From: Mangifera indica | Taxonomy: Eukaryota > Streptophyta > Magnoliopsida > Sapindales > Anacardiaceae | DNA length: 64,000 bases | Direction: 5' to 3' | Assembly: GCF_011075055.1 (NCBI RefSeq) | Contig: NC_058137.1 | Coordinates: forward strand, 248,001-312,000 | Shown: positions 10,133 through 24,844 of the stretch, one piece after another | Numbering within the stretch: the stretch's first letter is position 1 | Layout of the letters: every line of letters begins with the position of its first letter | Notes under the pieces: generated by a model | What the model was told of the DNA's origin: nothing | What the model saw: only the letters and a program-made list of their open reading frames with translations | Databases searched by the model: none | Position numbers and translations under genes: made by a program

Positions 10133-11457
10133 CTAGCTTTTCACCTCACCTGCATAGCACACTGAACTAGTGGACTCTGCATTCTCCAATGCACTGCTCT
10201 TTAATGGAAGTGATCTGCAAGCCTCTGGTACTTGAGTGCCTTTATAAGCTCTGCAGACATAGCTTATAAAATTCATGTAGTCCTGCATCCACAAGAAGAT
10301 TTCTGAGATTTCAAGCTAGTAAGAGCCTCGTGAGAGAGCTCAAACACCAGAGACTAACCTCTTGAAGTGATTGATCATTCACAATCACCCATGGAACAAA
10401 TCTATGTGGTGGATTAAGCTGAGCAGTTTCAGTAGCATAAGTCTGCTCCAGCTGCACATTAATATGCCAGTAGAGATCAACAAAAAATAAAAGATGGAAA
10501 CTCTAGCCCCAGATCAAAATTTTTACAAATTTGAACTAACCAGTTTGCCACTTCCATTTCTGTAACAATTGATGGGTACATCACCTAACCTTGTTGTCTT
10601 TAAACATTCCATCCATTCAGCCTGCCTTTTCTCCAAGGATAGGCGTTCAACACAGTGGATAAAAGTAAAATGCGATACCTACATTTCAATTTGGACCATA
10701 ATTATAGCTATAATTGATAACTGAAGTCTAATAGACCTTCCCACTATCAAGATATACGTTTTAGGGGTTCGAAAAACTATTTAATTATCTCTTATCATGA
10801 TGTGAGATATTCATTTATACCCAATATATTTCTTGTACTTTATTGATATAAGATTTGTCTAGTGGTACTATCAAAACTAAACTTAGGTTGCTGATCCGAG
10901 TCGAAAATTAAAGAAAAAATTTTTGCAGCCAGCTGGGATTGATGTTTTAAAATATTTGATTTTGTTGTATGGAGATTTTTGGGAGATGGAAAAGGCTTAC
11001 CACATCAGGATAGATGGATATTGTGCAGGCTTCAATGGTATTTAGGAAGCATTCACCTGGACCGTGCTGCAAAAACAGTTTCAAAAGACTTGATTCAACT
11101 TAGCAGAATCAATCCGAAACGATCAGCAGGATTATTCATTTACAATTCTGGCTTTATCATTAAGAAACAAAGATAATATTGAACTGGTAAATGAAGACAA
11201 AATGTTACCTGACAAATAAAAGTGCCATCAGGTTGTAGGAAAGCATTGCCCCATGGGATCAGACGAAGATCAACTATAGAAATAATGCCATTCTGAAACA
11301 GCTTCACCAGATGGTTTACAATGAAGTCTGCACAATATGGGCACAAAGTTTCATAGTAAACAGACAGAGTCACATTTTGACCACAGGATTGACAGATCAA
11401 CAGGAACTTCAAAACAGAAGCAATAAGCAAGAACATTAACAGCTTTTTAGAAGCCAT
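10133..11457 (-). CDS. GILT-type thiol reductase, copy 4 (intact CPYC)
   Basis: Five exons in phase: 11209-11457, 11001-11066, 10541-10678, 10359-10451 and 10133-10282, giving about 231 aa. I chose the Met at 11457 (MASKKLL) because it directly begins the signal peptide; an in-frame Met at 11484 would add 9 residues. The active site is C39-P-Y-C42 (codons 11332-11343), and the signature CQHGPGECFLNTIEAC is complete. PPHRFVPWVIVND and a cysteine-containing C-terminus (DYMNFISYVCRAYKG) follow. This copy has every expected catalytic and structural cysteine. It is the least altered member and most likely the ancestral-type oxidoreductase of the array. The exon 2 donor could alternatively lie 3 nt upstream, changing one Val. 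Confidence 0.9.
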
Positions 11458-14041
11458 TTGTGAGTTCAAAGAACTATGATGCAACTGGGTGTTTAATGTT
11501 TATGACATTCATCATGTTCTTTGTTTTTGCTTTGTAGTTGCCCTCAAGCTTAAAGCATTGAAAGCAACTAACTAAAACGCTTTTCACTTTTGCTTTTTCT
11601 GCTTCTTTTCCTCTTTTTATCTCCAACACACAAATAGATAATGATGATGATATTAGCAATAATACTTTGAAGAAAGCATGTTTGAAAAACAGAAACAAAA
11701 ATCTGCAGAAGGGTATTTATATAACCAAAGATAACTTATTCTTCTACTGTTGTGCCTTGATTAAGGACAAGGGCAAGCGTGTAGGACCAACACCGGATAA
11801 AGAGCATCAATAATGGGTTTATTTCGTACGGATATTAATTAAAATACACTTTTTTTTCCTTTTATCAAATATAATCATTTTTTAGTTTGATTTTATCTCT
11901 AAAAGAAAAAAAATTTGAGATTTAAAGTTAATCAGATGGGTAGGCCAATCGACCATGGCCGGATAGATTGGCCGGCCAACCATAGCAGGGTAGCTTGGTC
12001 GACAGACGAAGTGTGCTATTTTATATCTTAACTGTGTGAGTCTTAGATGGATGAGTAGAAAACATACTAACATTTTAGATATTTTATGCTCTGGGCTATA
12101 TATATAGAATAGGAAAAAAAAGTAATTACATATGTATACAAAGGAAAAAATGAGGGTATTTTAATTAATATCCCTAATCTTTAGTTTGGTATGTGATAAT
12201 TTGTAAAGAATTTTTTCAGGTCCTACAAGATTCAATTACTACAACACACTTCATCTTCCTACTAGAGATAGCAATTTTAATCTGAATTTAAGGGTTTTAA
12301 CGTTCTTCAACCCTAACAGAGAAAGAATTCCCTAATAGAGATAAGGACAGAGACAAGAATAAAGATGAAAAAAAATTTCGTAATCGAGAACGGAAATACT
12401 GTGTCCTCTCCTTGCCTCACCCTCATCCTCGTCCCTTTATATTAATGTATTTATTTAAAATACTAACATATTTTTATAATTTTAAATTATTTATGTTTTT
12501 TAAGTTTTAATTGAATATATTAAAGTGATTAATATATAATATTTGTGATATTTGAAATAGTAAGTTAGTTTTAATTTTACTCAGTTTTATTATTTAATAT
12601 ATTTATGTTATGTTTAAAGGGTATTAAGGAATTTTTCTCTGCACGTATAGAGAGGAGTTTTTTTTTCCTATAAAAACAAAGAGATAATGGGGGGAGAATT
12701 TTTTTTCGCGAAAAGGAAACAGAAAATCATTATCATTTTCGTAACAGGAACAGGCGGAATAGGAGAATTGATATCTCTTATGAGGATGGAGACAGAGATT
12801 GAGATCTTCTCTCTGCCCCTCCCAATTGTCATCCTTCCTTCCAAAACAACTACTTTCAATGGTTTCTATGGCTTTGCATTTACAATCCCAACTTTTAATC
12901 GGATGATCCGTTTTGTGGTTTTAGTAGGATTATATAATTTCTATCACATTCTTTCGAAAAATAAAAGGCAATATAATGTAACGGCATCAAGTTTGAATAG
13001 TAAACTTTTTTAACTTTGCCTATTAATATGTTTAATGAAGCCTTGGATCAAGATCCTATTTCAATTTGGGCCTAACTCTGTTTTTGTTTTGCCATCATAC
13101 TTTAAACATTTAACCTTACTCCAAATTTTGGGGTGACTATTTGACGCTCCAAATTAGGTCCCCTAACCCCCTCTTCTCACATAACTAAAGATGAAGATTG
13201 TTAAAAAACTCATAGACAATGATTAAAATAAATATGTTATTGATTTGTCTTCTCTCTATTTCATTTTTTTCTTATATATTTTATCTTTAAATCTTAAATA
13301 TTAAATTACTTTTAAAAATTTTGAATTATTATACATATTTTAATACTTAATATATATTTTATTATTTTTTTTGTAAAGATGAGAAGGAAAAGGAAGGGAG
13401 ATTTTTTTTTATATGTATGAGGAGGGAAATGACGGAAGTTTTTTTGTTGGTAAAGGATGACAATTTCTTGTAATTTCCATATCTAAAATAAATTTAGAAT
13501 GTTAAAAAATATCTTTGAGAATAGTGGAATGGTTATTAGGGTATTCAAGCCAACCCCACCCCATCTTGTTGTCCTACTTACAAATATTTTTAAGAGTTGA
13601 CTCTCACAAGGTATAAAATTTGAGCCTTTTAATAAATATTTTCTTTTTTTTTCAAAATTATGAGGTGAGGAAAAGCTTTAAGTTTAAAAGAAAAATTTTA
13701 TATAATAAAATTATGTATACATATATTTAATATTAATTTAAATACTAATTAAAATACGTAATTTTAAATTAACTATAAAATAACTTAATTTGGTTTACAA
13801 AAATAAAAACCTAATTGTTATCTTGAACTCAGTTTAAAAGATTGAATCGAACAACCAGAAATTTTAAAAAAATGCTTTTAGAAACCCTCTTTGTTGGGCC
13901 TAATAGAGAACTTTAAACGGGCTAAACTGTGGCCCAATTCTCAGACAGTCTGACCCACACGCGCCATGATCATCGTCAAATTCAGTGTTCCCTTTCCTCC
14001 ATTTTCACCATTTCTTATCTGTCTCATTCTTACTCTGAACC
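11458..14041. other. Intergenic, AT-rich
   Basis: Between the promoters of GILT copy 4 (minus) and TIC56 (plus). It contains A/T-rich, G/A-rich and low-complexity tracts, for example 12300-12420 and 12680-12860. No supported gene. Open frames at 12668-13013 overlap on both strands and look compositional. Confidence 0.4.
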
Positions 14042-14057
14042 AAACCCTAAACCCTAG
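14042..14057 (+). promoter_or_regulatory. Tandem telo-box before TIC56
   Basis: AAACCCTAAACCCTAG, two telobox (AAACCCTA) cores 14 nt upstream of the start codon, probably in the 5' UTR. Site II-like GGCCCA lies at about 13932. Teloboxes with site II elements are typical of plant housekeeping and translation-linked genes. Confidence 0.6.
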
Positions 14058-14070
14058 TCTTCATTCGTCA

Positions 14071-16559
14071 ATGGCTTCAATCAACTTTAACCCCTTTGAA
14101 AACTGGTTTAATAAACCCTCAAACCCTCTCGCACCCATCAATCTCCACTCGTTTTCGCAACCCTTCCCATTCTTCTTCAGCAAACGATCCTCCACTCCAA
14201 ATTTTGCTTCAATTTCATTAAAACCCTTCAAGTCAAAGTCCCCAAAACCCAAATCCGATTCGGAACCCGAAAAGCCTGGATTTTATATGCAATTGATGGA
14301 GCAATACTACTGGGAATGCGAGAACCTCCCGGATTATCGCCACACTCCAGAAGTTGAAAAAATCCTGAGTGAAGATCCCATTTTCGAGAGGAAGGAGAAT
14401 CCAACCGAAGAGGAAATTAAAGAGAACGAGGAGTGGTGGAAAGCGTTCCGGGGCAGCCCGGTAGTCCAATTTTTAACCCGAGGCGAGGAGATAAGGGATC
14501 ATATTAATGAAATGGAGCTGAAAGCGAATGATACTCCTTATAGACGCGAGGACAAGAAGCTGTGGCAAGCTCTTCCGCATGTAATTGGATTGGACGGCCG
14601 GCCAATGCCCAGAAAAGCGATAAAAACTAAGGAAGAGAGTGATAATAAATTTTGGGATTTTATGAAGCAGTTCTTGTTTGGACTCTGGGGTTTTAGACAA
14701 CGGCCCTACCCGCCGGGCCGGCCCATCGATGTTGCTCAGGCAATTGGATACAAGCGGCTCGAGAAGCGTTACTATGACTGTAAGTTTACTAATTAGCATT
14801 AGTCTTATTTCTTTTATTTATGTTTCTGTTTTTTTGTGAATTCTTTCTGAATGGTGTTCATTGTCGTTGGTTGATATAGTTATTATGAGGAGTGGAGGCT
14901 GGTACTATAAGGATCGGTTGGGGCGAACGAGGGGGCCGTGTGAGCTCATACAGCTTAAGACTGCATGGGGTGGTGGGATTATTGATAAGGATACTTTCAT
15001 ATGGGGCGAGGATATGGATGAATGGGCTCCAATTCACATGGTGTATGGCTTGGAAAAGGCCATTGCTACTTGGGAAGGTTGGTTTGTTGGCTTTTTTTTA
15101 ATAAAGTTGTTTGCTGTGATTACTGATGAGATTTTTTTTTTGGATCATTTAACTTAAAAATTTTATGATGGTTGCAATTTTTCAACTTTCAAAAAATATT
15201 AGATGAGTTATCTCTTTAATGATGTCAAGCTCACATTTGTTGAACTTTTTATCCATTCCCATATTAAGCAAAATGAAAGGTTAATATATGAGAAATTGCT
15301 TTAGCAACCATGATTTCCTTTTTATCCTGAAGATACTTTTAGGGATAGATTTATAATTTAAAAGATTTGTTGTGCCACTTATTTTGTGCATAGGGGCTAA
15401 ATAATATGCTGCTTTGTTCTGTACTCTACTTTTAAGTTGATCATATATATAATGTTTTGGTAGTATTTGCTACTTTTAATTGATTCTTAGCTTATGGTTG
15501 GGTGTTCTTCAGTTAGGCTTGGTGCTGCAGCTACAGAATTCCTTCACAAACTTCAAAAAGGTATTCCTCCATGGGTTCCTCTTAAGGGACGAGAGAACAA
15601 AACCTATAAACAGCTCCAAGAAGAAGCTTTGGAGGACCGGAGACGTGATTTAGCAGTGCTGAGAGCTAATGATGGTGTTTGGCCAGGAATTAGAATTCCT
15701 AGTTATGTGCTTTTTCTTTGGGCTAGTGGCTCTGAACTAACAACAATATTGGAATCTGACCACATGCCAAACAAATTTATTCCAAAAGATCTCAGGTATT
15801 GTTGAACTTTTCTTCTTCTCTTTGTTTCAATTCTCGTCAAGGTTATCATCTGCTTATTGGTAAAGAAATGTGATATTAATGCTTCTAATTAGTCTCTTGA
15901 GTTAGGTGTATCTCAAACAATGTTGTAAATATGATATATGGACTTAATCATTAAGCTAATTTGGTTGCTTGTGTGAGATAGGATCCAACTGTCAAAAATT
16001 ATCCCTGGGTTAAGGCCATGGGAGGTTCTAAGCATTGAGCAAGCCATGGATCAGATTACTTATAACGGAGAGTGGTACCGTGAGCCACTTGGTACCTTCA
16101 CAACAGGCCCTCCTTACATCCAAAATTGGAATGAAGATGTTATGGTATAGTTTTTTTTTTCCATCCAGTTTTGCTTCAGTGTTTGATCGGTTTAGCTTGG
16201 CACGTAGTTCACTTGCAAATTCAATGGAGGTCTTAGCAATGTCTTATGTCTACACATATTTTTTTTTCCTAAACCTCTTAGGATGTCTTTGTAGATCCCT
16301 GCAAATTCAAATGCACTATAATTATGACCCTGGTTGGTGGATATGCCTTACATGACCTTATTGTGTTTTGTCCTTGCAGGAATTGCTTGAGTCTTACCAT
16401 GAAATCAGCTCCCTAACTTATCAAAAGTTGTGTGAGACAATTCCTGGTTTCGAAACTATAATGGAGAAAGTTGAAGCTGATGCTGCAGCAAGAAAGGCCA
16501 GAAGAGAGAAGTTAAGGAAGCAAATAGGACCATTTGGCCGTATTGAGAATGAGCCTTAA
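14071..16559 (+). CDS. TIC56: TIC56, chloroplast inner-envelope protein translocon subunit
   Basis: Exons 14071-14779, 14880-15077, 15513-15795, 15982-16144 and 16380-16559 join in phase to 510 aa, close to the Arabidopsis protein (about 527). The start MASINFNPF opens a Ser/Pro/Lys-rich plastid transit peptide. Upstream Met codons in the same frame (from 13966) lie before the telo-boxes and are less likely. The middle contains a GYF-like domain across exons 1-2 (SGGWYYKDRLGRTRGP...TFIWGEDMDEWAPI). Long acidic stretches (YWECENLPDYRHTPEVEKIL) and a basic C-terminus surround it. In known plants TIC56 is part of the 1-MDa TIC complex with TIC20, TIC100 and TIC214. The complex imports nuclear-encoded preproteins across the inner envelope. 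The gene shows no defects. Confidence 0.93.
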
Positions 16560-17270
16560 ACTCACTATAGTATCGAAGTCTTGCAAGCTTGACTGGTGTT
16601 GCTCATTGCCCCGCTACTGGAATGCAGTCTTGCTTCACGGGGACTTTTGCTGGGATTACTGATCATGTTTCTTCTAAAACCAAGGATGATCAGATCATTG
16701 TCCAATTGTGGTGATAAGTCTAATCTGTAACCTTGAGCAAGTCTGAAACTGAGAGCAGAAACATTTGTATTTCTCATTGAACTGTTCTCATTGCTGAGAA
16801 ATATAATTAAGTTTTCAACAGAAACTTATGTAGCCTTATATTTGCTTTGTTGAGCGTTAGCATTTATGTGCCCACTGCAGTTAGAAACTCTGGATGGGGC
16901 CACGACTGTTTTGTAGAAAGCAACAGAAATTATTGTTCCCAATTCTTACTCATATAGCTAGAACTGAAGTGGGTACTGAGTTAGAAATTCGAACTTAGCT
17001 TGAACATCATTTTTATTTTAGATTCAGCTCAAATTCAAAGTGTTTTGTGAAAATAATTTAATCTTTGATTTAAGCTCAGTTAGTTCAATTTGAATTCAAA
17101 AAAGATTTAATAATTTGGATAAAATCACACCTTACTCATTATACAATAAAATCATTTGGCTTTGAGCAATCCAATTTCGCACCTAACAGGTAATTCAATT
17201 CTTTTTTTTAATTTTTGAATCATTTTTGCCATTATTATTATTATTTTTTTAATCATAATCCGGATCAGCA
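16560..17270. other. Intergenic between TIC56 and RPS4
   Basis: TIC56 3' UTR followed by AT-rich sequence. About 16970-17110 belongs to the dispersed 'aattcaa/ttgaatt' rich repeat type also seen at 36720, 46440 and 59940. No gene seen. Confidence 0.45.
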
Positions 17271-17275
17271 ATTTT

Positions 17276-17295
17276 TTGGGCTTAAGAAACCCTAA
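17276..17295 (+). promoter_or_regulatory. Site II element plus telo-box of RPS4 promoter
   Basis: TTGGGCTT (site II core TGGGCY) is followed by AAACCCTAA at 17287-17295, about 250 nt before the ATG. This pairing is the classic promoter signature of plant ribosomal protein genes. A further GGGCC core lies near 17325. Confidence 0.7.
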
Positions 17296-17538
17296 CGTAA
17301 ATTAAATAGGCAGCCAAAGAATCACGGGCCAGGCGGGGAAATATCCATTACTGACACGTATTAAATCCAAATTGCAACCCTACCCAACCCAATTAACATA
17401 AAAGAACCAAAAAACCCAAAACTACCCCCAAGTTGTTATAAATAGAGAAAGTAGGGTTTAGCCACCCCCTCATACCTCACAGAAGGCCAGAGAAGCAGCA
17501 GCCGCAGCGACGCTGTAGCTTCAACTTTCTCAGGAAAA

Positions 17539-19534
<1,996 letters not shown>

Positions 19535-21466
19535 GATCTAAGATACCATTTTCTGCTTTAGTTATTTCCATTTGATGCTAGCTGGTTACTGTTTTCTTTA
19601 GTCGAGATAGCTAAAATGGATCTTTGTTATTATTTATCAGCACAATTTTGAACTGCTCGTTTACATTAGTTAATGTTTGGTGGATATTTTTTTTGAATGA
19701 GTCTTCTTTTAATCTTGTTTAGTATGACCTAATCTTGTTTTCTATTGGGTATAAACCATCTTATGTAAATTTTTTGGCTTTACCCAAATAGCCTGACTCT
19801 TGTTTGGAATATTAACATATGCATCTTGACTCATCCACTCTTTAAAAAGCCAGCCAAGAAATGAAGCATTCTGCAGAGGCAGGGCACAGAGCCAGTTCCA
19901 AAAAAAAAAATTACACGCTTTGTACAGTATATATCTTGACTAGGGTCACTTTGGTCCAAATAAATGAAGTGATGGTTGAGACTTTGAGGTTTTCCCCTTT
20001 ACATGTCCAGTGTTTTCGAATAAAAATAATACCATGGGAATAATTTTTTAACATAATTTTATGTATAAAAATTTTATATCATTATATAATTGTATATTAT
20101 TTTATCTTTTATTTTTAATTATTTAGTTATATGATAATATATTATTATTTGTATACAAAATTATATATAAAAATTGTGCACATAACACTTATCTTAGAAT
20201 AAATTCCCTTTATCTTCCCCACCTAACATAGTTATTGTACGAATTGAACTAGCCACTATTGAGAACTGAAACGCAATACCTACATCGCACACAGCATTGC
20301 AGCTAATAAAATCTTAGTGGAAACAATTTAGGTTCGTAAAATATGTAATGAAAAGCAGCTGAGTGGAGAGTGGGGACTCAAATGACCAGGAATGGTGGTA
20401 GACTAATACACATGTACAAACATTTCTTCTTAATTTGCCTATACAATCTGATATAGATTACCATCTAGTCTATATCAAGAAGTTAGTTAAAAAAGCTTGT
20501 AAACGTAGTTTTACTAATTATTGCATCGCACATGTTTTCACTTGCCATTACTAGCTAGCGGTACCCAAAAGATCAAATAAGCATTGAAAGAGATATCAAA
20601 AGAATCCAATGCATCTAAGTAAGCTCTAAACAGTTCTTTTCATGTGCTTAAATTAAATAACATCATTAGCAGTGTCATCACTCTATTCTATTTACCATTA
20701 TAATATAATTAATAAACACAAACACAAAGCCACTCAAAGAAAAGCCAACCAACCGTTTGACCAGGGACCCATTTCTGCTTTCTTTGAATACAATAGAATT
20801 GAGAATCTTTGCCTGGAGGACTAAGTGAGAAGAGAAAAATCCAAAAGATTCTTCCTACTCGGTGTCCATTTCTTCTCTATTCCCACTTACAGCTCTAACA
20901 AAAACCTCTCTGAGTTGTTGACTCTTTATGTTTGATATTTCATTAGAAGGGTTTGAATGTCCCACCATTTTTCAAATGACAAACACACCCTTGCTCTTTA
21001 ACAATATACGCTAATCTCTTACACATGTTTCAGCTCAACTTAAATGTAATATCATTAACCAAATCCTACATCAGCAATGCACGGGAGAAATGTAATACCC
21101 AAGATGTTATATTAAACTCAACCCTTTTGGCCATGAGAATTTTGATCTCATTAACACAAGTTCATCAGAGTCATTAAGTTCAAATCTATTAGATAAAGCT
21201 TCTTCATTTGAGGATAGAAACTTGAACTTTAAGTCTATGATGTATTAATCTTAACCATTTTGAAAGGACATAAGTGTCTTATCCAAATTTTTAGTAGATA
21301 ATAAAGGCTCCCCTGTCTTCATCAGTGTTGGTTTGTTTTAGGTCGGATGCGTTTTGTTGTTTAGTTTTGAAACATTATTTTATGATTAAAGAGAAGTTGG
21401 GACACAAGTAAAATGTATATATAAAATGAAGAGAAAGGAGAAATTGAGTGGACAAGCTACGAGAAG
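19535..21466. other. Intergenic, no gene seen
   Basis: RPS4 3' UTR, then about 1.8 kb of AT-rich DNA holding one palindromic MITE (about 20051-20166). No supported coding region. Confidence 0.45.
20051..20166. mobile_element. Palindromic MITE, copy 2
   Basis: Left arm 'ataattttatgtataaaa...tatcattatataatt' mirrors right arm '...agttatatgataatatatt...gtatacaaaattatat'. Same core as copies at 6064, 45067 and 62117. Ends are approximate. Confidence 0.5.
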
Positions 21467-21829
21467 ATGAGTAAGTGGAGAAACTGGCTGTGCTTCAAAC
21501 AATCGTTTTTCTTTCCAGCCAAGCGCATTCTTCTCAAGGTTACTTCAGGCTTTATGCACAAGAACAAAGGTAAAACCATATTATGCTCCAGATTGTAAAG
21601 AATTTTGGTGGGGTTTCTTCTATGGTTAGCTAAGTTCCTTCTTATGGTGGCAATGACAGGTAACAGGGATGTCCTTCTGAGTCTCTACAAGGACATGGAG
21701 TCTTGTAGGGAATATGAAGATATACAAGTGATGTGGGCAATGATTCATTCTTCTTGTCCACAGAATTCCAGAAATACCAGAATGAACAAGAGACCTTTCT
21801 ATTGGAGATTTTGTTTCAGGCCAACTTGA
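21467..21829 (+). CDS. Small conserved-looking plant protein of unknown function (90 aa)
   Basis: Two exons, 21467-21569 and 21660-21829, join in phase to 90 aa: MSKWRNWLCFKQSFFFPAKR, then a middle block YKDMESCREYEDIQVMWAMI, then a basic, aromatic C-terminus ending WRFCFRPT. I recall similar small plant proteins with the 'EYEDIQVMW-MIHSSCP' core and a W-R-F-C-F-R-P tail, but I know no assigned function. There is no signal peptide or transmembrane segment. The conserved tail and acidic/aromatic core suggest a short protein-interaction module; this is inference. The intron has canonical GT-AG ends. Confidence 0.72.
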
Positions 21830-22468
21830 ATCGTGTCATTTTGTTCCAATGAAGAGAGGTTCCACTTACCCTTCCTAGTTTTCTCTTCTAGCTTGGATTG
21901 GAGTAGATTTTCCCCCTTATGAGAAGGGAAAATTGCCTTATTGTCATGTAATTATCAAGAAATCAGTAAAGACTGGAGTTTGTGTTGAGTTTTTAGTATT
22001 CCAATAAACCGCAAGGTGTTCATAAGCATCTCAAATAAATATGTTTGTAAGTTATTGTAAAATCCTAGACAAATCTCACATTGACAGAGTATAAAAGAGA
22101 TGTTGAATATGTATAGACTACATTACTTAGGAATAATAAATAAGATTACTTAAAGAACAACTATCGAGACATATTTTAACTTATAAAACACATAAAATAA
22201 AACCATACCATGATGAATTATTTGTTAAAAACAGATAAAATCTAAACTTGATATTACACTTATAATAAGTAGATGAATTGATTCTATGCCAACACTCTTA
22301 CATCACTCACACTACACATCTCAATGTACAGCTGACTCTCCCATTGGTATTATGCGAAAGCAAGGCTTGGTTCATTATTCTCAACCTATTGAAATTGTGA
22401 GGTAGAAGCTTTCCAGAATTTCAGCAGCAAATAGTGCAAACAAAAAGTAGTAGCACTCTGTTCATTCA
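21830..22468. other. 3' flanks of two convergent genes
   Basis: Space between the small protein gene (plus) and ferritin (minus). It should hold both 3' UTRs. Nothing else seen. Confidence 0.45.
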
Positions 22469-24844
22469 TCATGCAGCATCACCCTCTCGGAGGAGCATTT
22501 GATCAAAGTGCCACACCCCTGCAAAATCAAAAAGCACAGAAAGATCAGCAGACATAGAGAAGAAGTACAAGCATCTTCTGCAAGATCATTGGAGTGTTAT
22601 TGAATGATTCATACCGTGCCCTTTTCCAACCATTCTCAATTGGGCCACAAATTTTGCTACCTTATTAATGGCCTCCACCTGTCAAACAAATCAAACTTCT
22701 CAAAACAGCTGTTTTGGCTTCAAATTTAGACACAACAAAAAACTGAAATGCAATGCAAGCTCACCTGCTCTGCTAAAAATTCACCCTCGATAAAATCTCT
22801 CAGTTGCGGATCATTGTTTTGGTCTGCCACCTAATTTTTTATCAAAATCAGAGTACAATTTTATTAGAACACAAGCCTATAGCCACAGAAAAACAATAAA
22901 TTTCAGTTGCAGGCTCAAAATACCCTTAGTTATATGTATAATAAACACATAAGAGTCAAGATGAATTACTCTGTGCAGGCTCAAAAGCTTCTCATTTGTT
23001 AACTTCTCCAGAGACAATGCTAATTCCATGGCTGAATCAACAAAACCAAAGAAATTAACTTCAATAATATATAATAGACAGACCAATAGTATAACAAGTA
23101 AATACATAGTATCTGATTTTGGCTTGGGAAAACAGTTACCATGCAATGCATCTCCTTTCTCTGCATGTTCAAACTCCGAGGGGGGCATCAGAATAGAGTG
23201 TAGCTTTACTTTTCCTCCACGCATGTTCTGATTAGAAAATTTTGCAGGAGTTACATTAGACATTTCCAGGACAAGCTAAGATTAATCAAAGGATTTTTTT
23301 TTATTAGAACCTGATATTCCATCAGCTTTTCAGCATGTTGTCTTTCTTCTTCACTCGACTCCTTGAAAAATCTGATTACAACATTAAAAAAAAAAAATGC
23401 ATCACTCGGTGCAATCAAATTAGGGAAAAGGACTATTTCCCACCCAAATTTTAGGTCATTCTCAAACTACACCCACAAGAGATGAATCCAAACTTCTGTT
23501 AATTTTTGTTGGTAAAGAGAGAGTTAATTATTTTACTGTTTATATTAAAAAATTATAAAATTTATTATTCTCTGCCCCCAAGGTTTTATAAACTAACATT
23601 TCACTTTTACCTACAGTTTTTAAACTTTGAAAAGTAACATTTTCACCCCCAAACCTAGGTTTCCATATTTTTTAAAACTCAGTCGCCCTCTATAACTTTC
23701 AAAAATAACAATTTCACCATCATTCTCAACTTCATCTTCCAACGTCGTCTTCGGTCTTTTCCTTCTCCTAGTGTGACGACGATGATGCAATGAAGATATC
23801 TTCATCTTCTCGTCACACCACCCAGACGACGAAGGACAACTCTTCATCATCCTTCATCACTCGTTGTGTCGTCCAAACGTAACGACAAAGGACATCCTTC
23901 GTCTATTCTTTCAGATCTGGATGATGCTTCATCGTCCAGATCTGAAGCATCATCCAGATCTGGGTGACAAAGGGTCATCCTTTATAGTCAGAGATGAAAA
24001 TCGGAGGAATGGGTCGACCGTCAATGATGGCCAAAGAATGAAGCAAATCCTATAGGTAAAATTAAACTTTTCAAACTTTAAGGATAAGTTGAGATATTAG
24101 TTTTTAAAACCTAGAGGGGAGAAATGATAAAAATTTAAAGTTTTAAAGTTTATAGGTAAAATAATAATTTTACTCCTATCTCTAACTAAAATTTTGGGTT
24201 GCAGTTTAACTATAGGTGAGTTGGGAATTTTCGTCTCCCGTGGGTATAGATTTGAGAATGACCTAAAATTTAGGTGGGAAATAGGCCTTTCCCTGTCAAA
24301 TTATGGTGACAAATTAAATTAAAGGAAATAAATCTGGGTTGAGATAATTACTTTGCCAGGCCCCTGAGAGCAATATTATCTCGATCGAAATACGCATACA
24401 TGGCGTGGTACACATAAGAGACATTGTATTCAACACTGCAAAAGGAGCCAAGAAACACAAATAAATAACCAATTGGCGAGGAAGAAATGAAGAAAGAACA
24501 ATATAGCCTGCAACCCACTTGATCTGCTCATTTATGGCGGCTTCACAGTCCCTGGAAAACTTCTGCCTGGCAAGTGAAACTTGAGGAGCAACAGGTATAT
24601 CAAGAACCTCCTTTTTGACTTCTTCAAATGGCTGAAACACTACACCTGTAAGCGGCATATTGTTGTTGGTATCAACAGAAGCAGAAACTTGGAAACTTTC
24701 CATTCTGGGCTTCAAATTCAGATTACAAGAAGATGTTGTGAATTTGCTAGAAGTACCAACAAAGGAGGAACTCAACATGAGAGCCTCCCGTTGCTTTGCC
24801 GCAAGAAAAGAAGAAGAAGAAACTAAAACGGGTTTCGAAAACAT
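22469..24844 (-). CDS. FER1: Chloroplast ferritin (FER1-type iron storage protein)
   Basis: Eight exons: 24519-24844, 24352-24435, 23311-23371, 23140-23227, 22970-23031, 22765-22830, 22615-22678 and 22469-22518. They total 266 aa with every junction in phase. The start [12 protein letters not shown] begins a Ser-rich plastid transit peptide; an in-frame Met at 24925 would add 27 residues. The plant extension peptide ([15 protein letters not shown]...QKFSRD) precedes the four-helix ferritin fold. Ferroxidase-type residues are visible in [19 protein letters not shown] and in the E..H of [10 protein letters not shown]. The end is [12 protein letters not shown]. It forms 24-mers that store iron as ferric mineral in plastids. 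An IDRS-like element lies upstream, so repression under iron shortage is likely. Intron 2 (979 nt) carries a transposon insertion. Confidence 0.95.
23423..24295. mobile_element. TIR transposon (hAT-like MITE) in ferritin intron 2
   Basis: The terminal inverted repeats are about 44 bp (23423-23466 and 24252-24295, reading 'GGGAAAAGGACTATTTCCCA' inward from the left). Perfect 8-bp direct repeats TCAAATTA flank the element at 23415-23422 and 24296-24303. An 8-bp target duplication and a GGGAAA terminus suit the hAT superfamily. The 873-bp interior has short open frames on both strands rich in GA/TC repeats and no recognisable transposase, so it is non-autonomous. Confidence 0.83.

Noticed and set aside
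12300..12860. GA-rich segments facing each other that could be a transposon pair
   Set aside because: I could not align the two sides or find target duplications.
23620..24055. Open frames on both strands inside the ferritin intron element
   Set aside because: They come from GA/TC-rich filler of a non-autonomous transposon and match no transposase I know.
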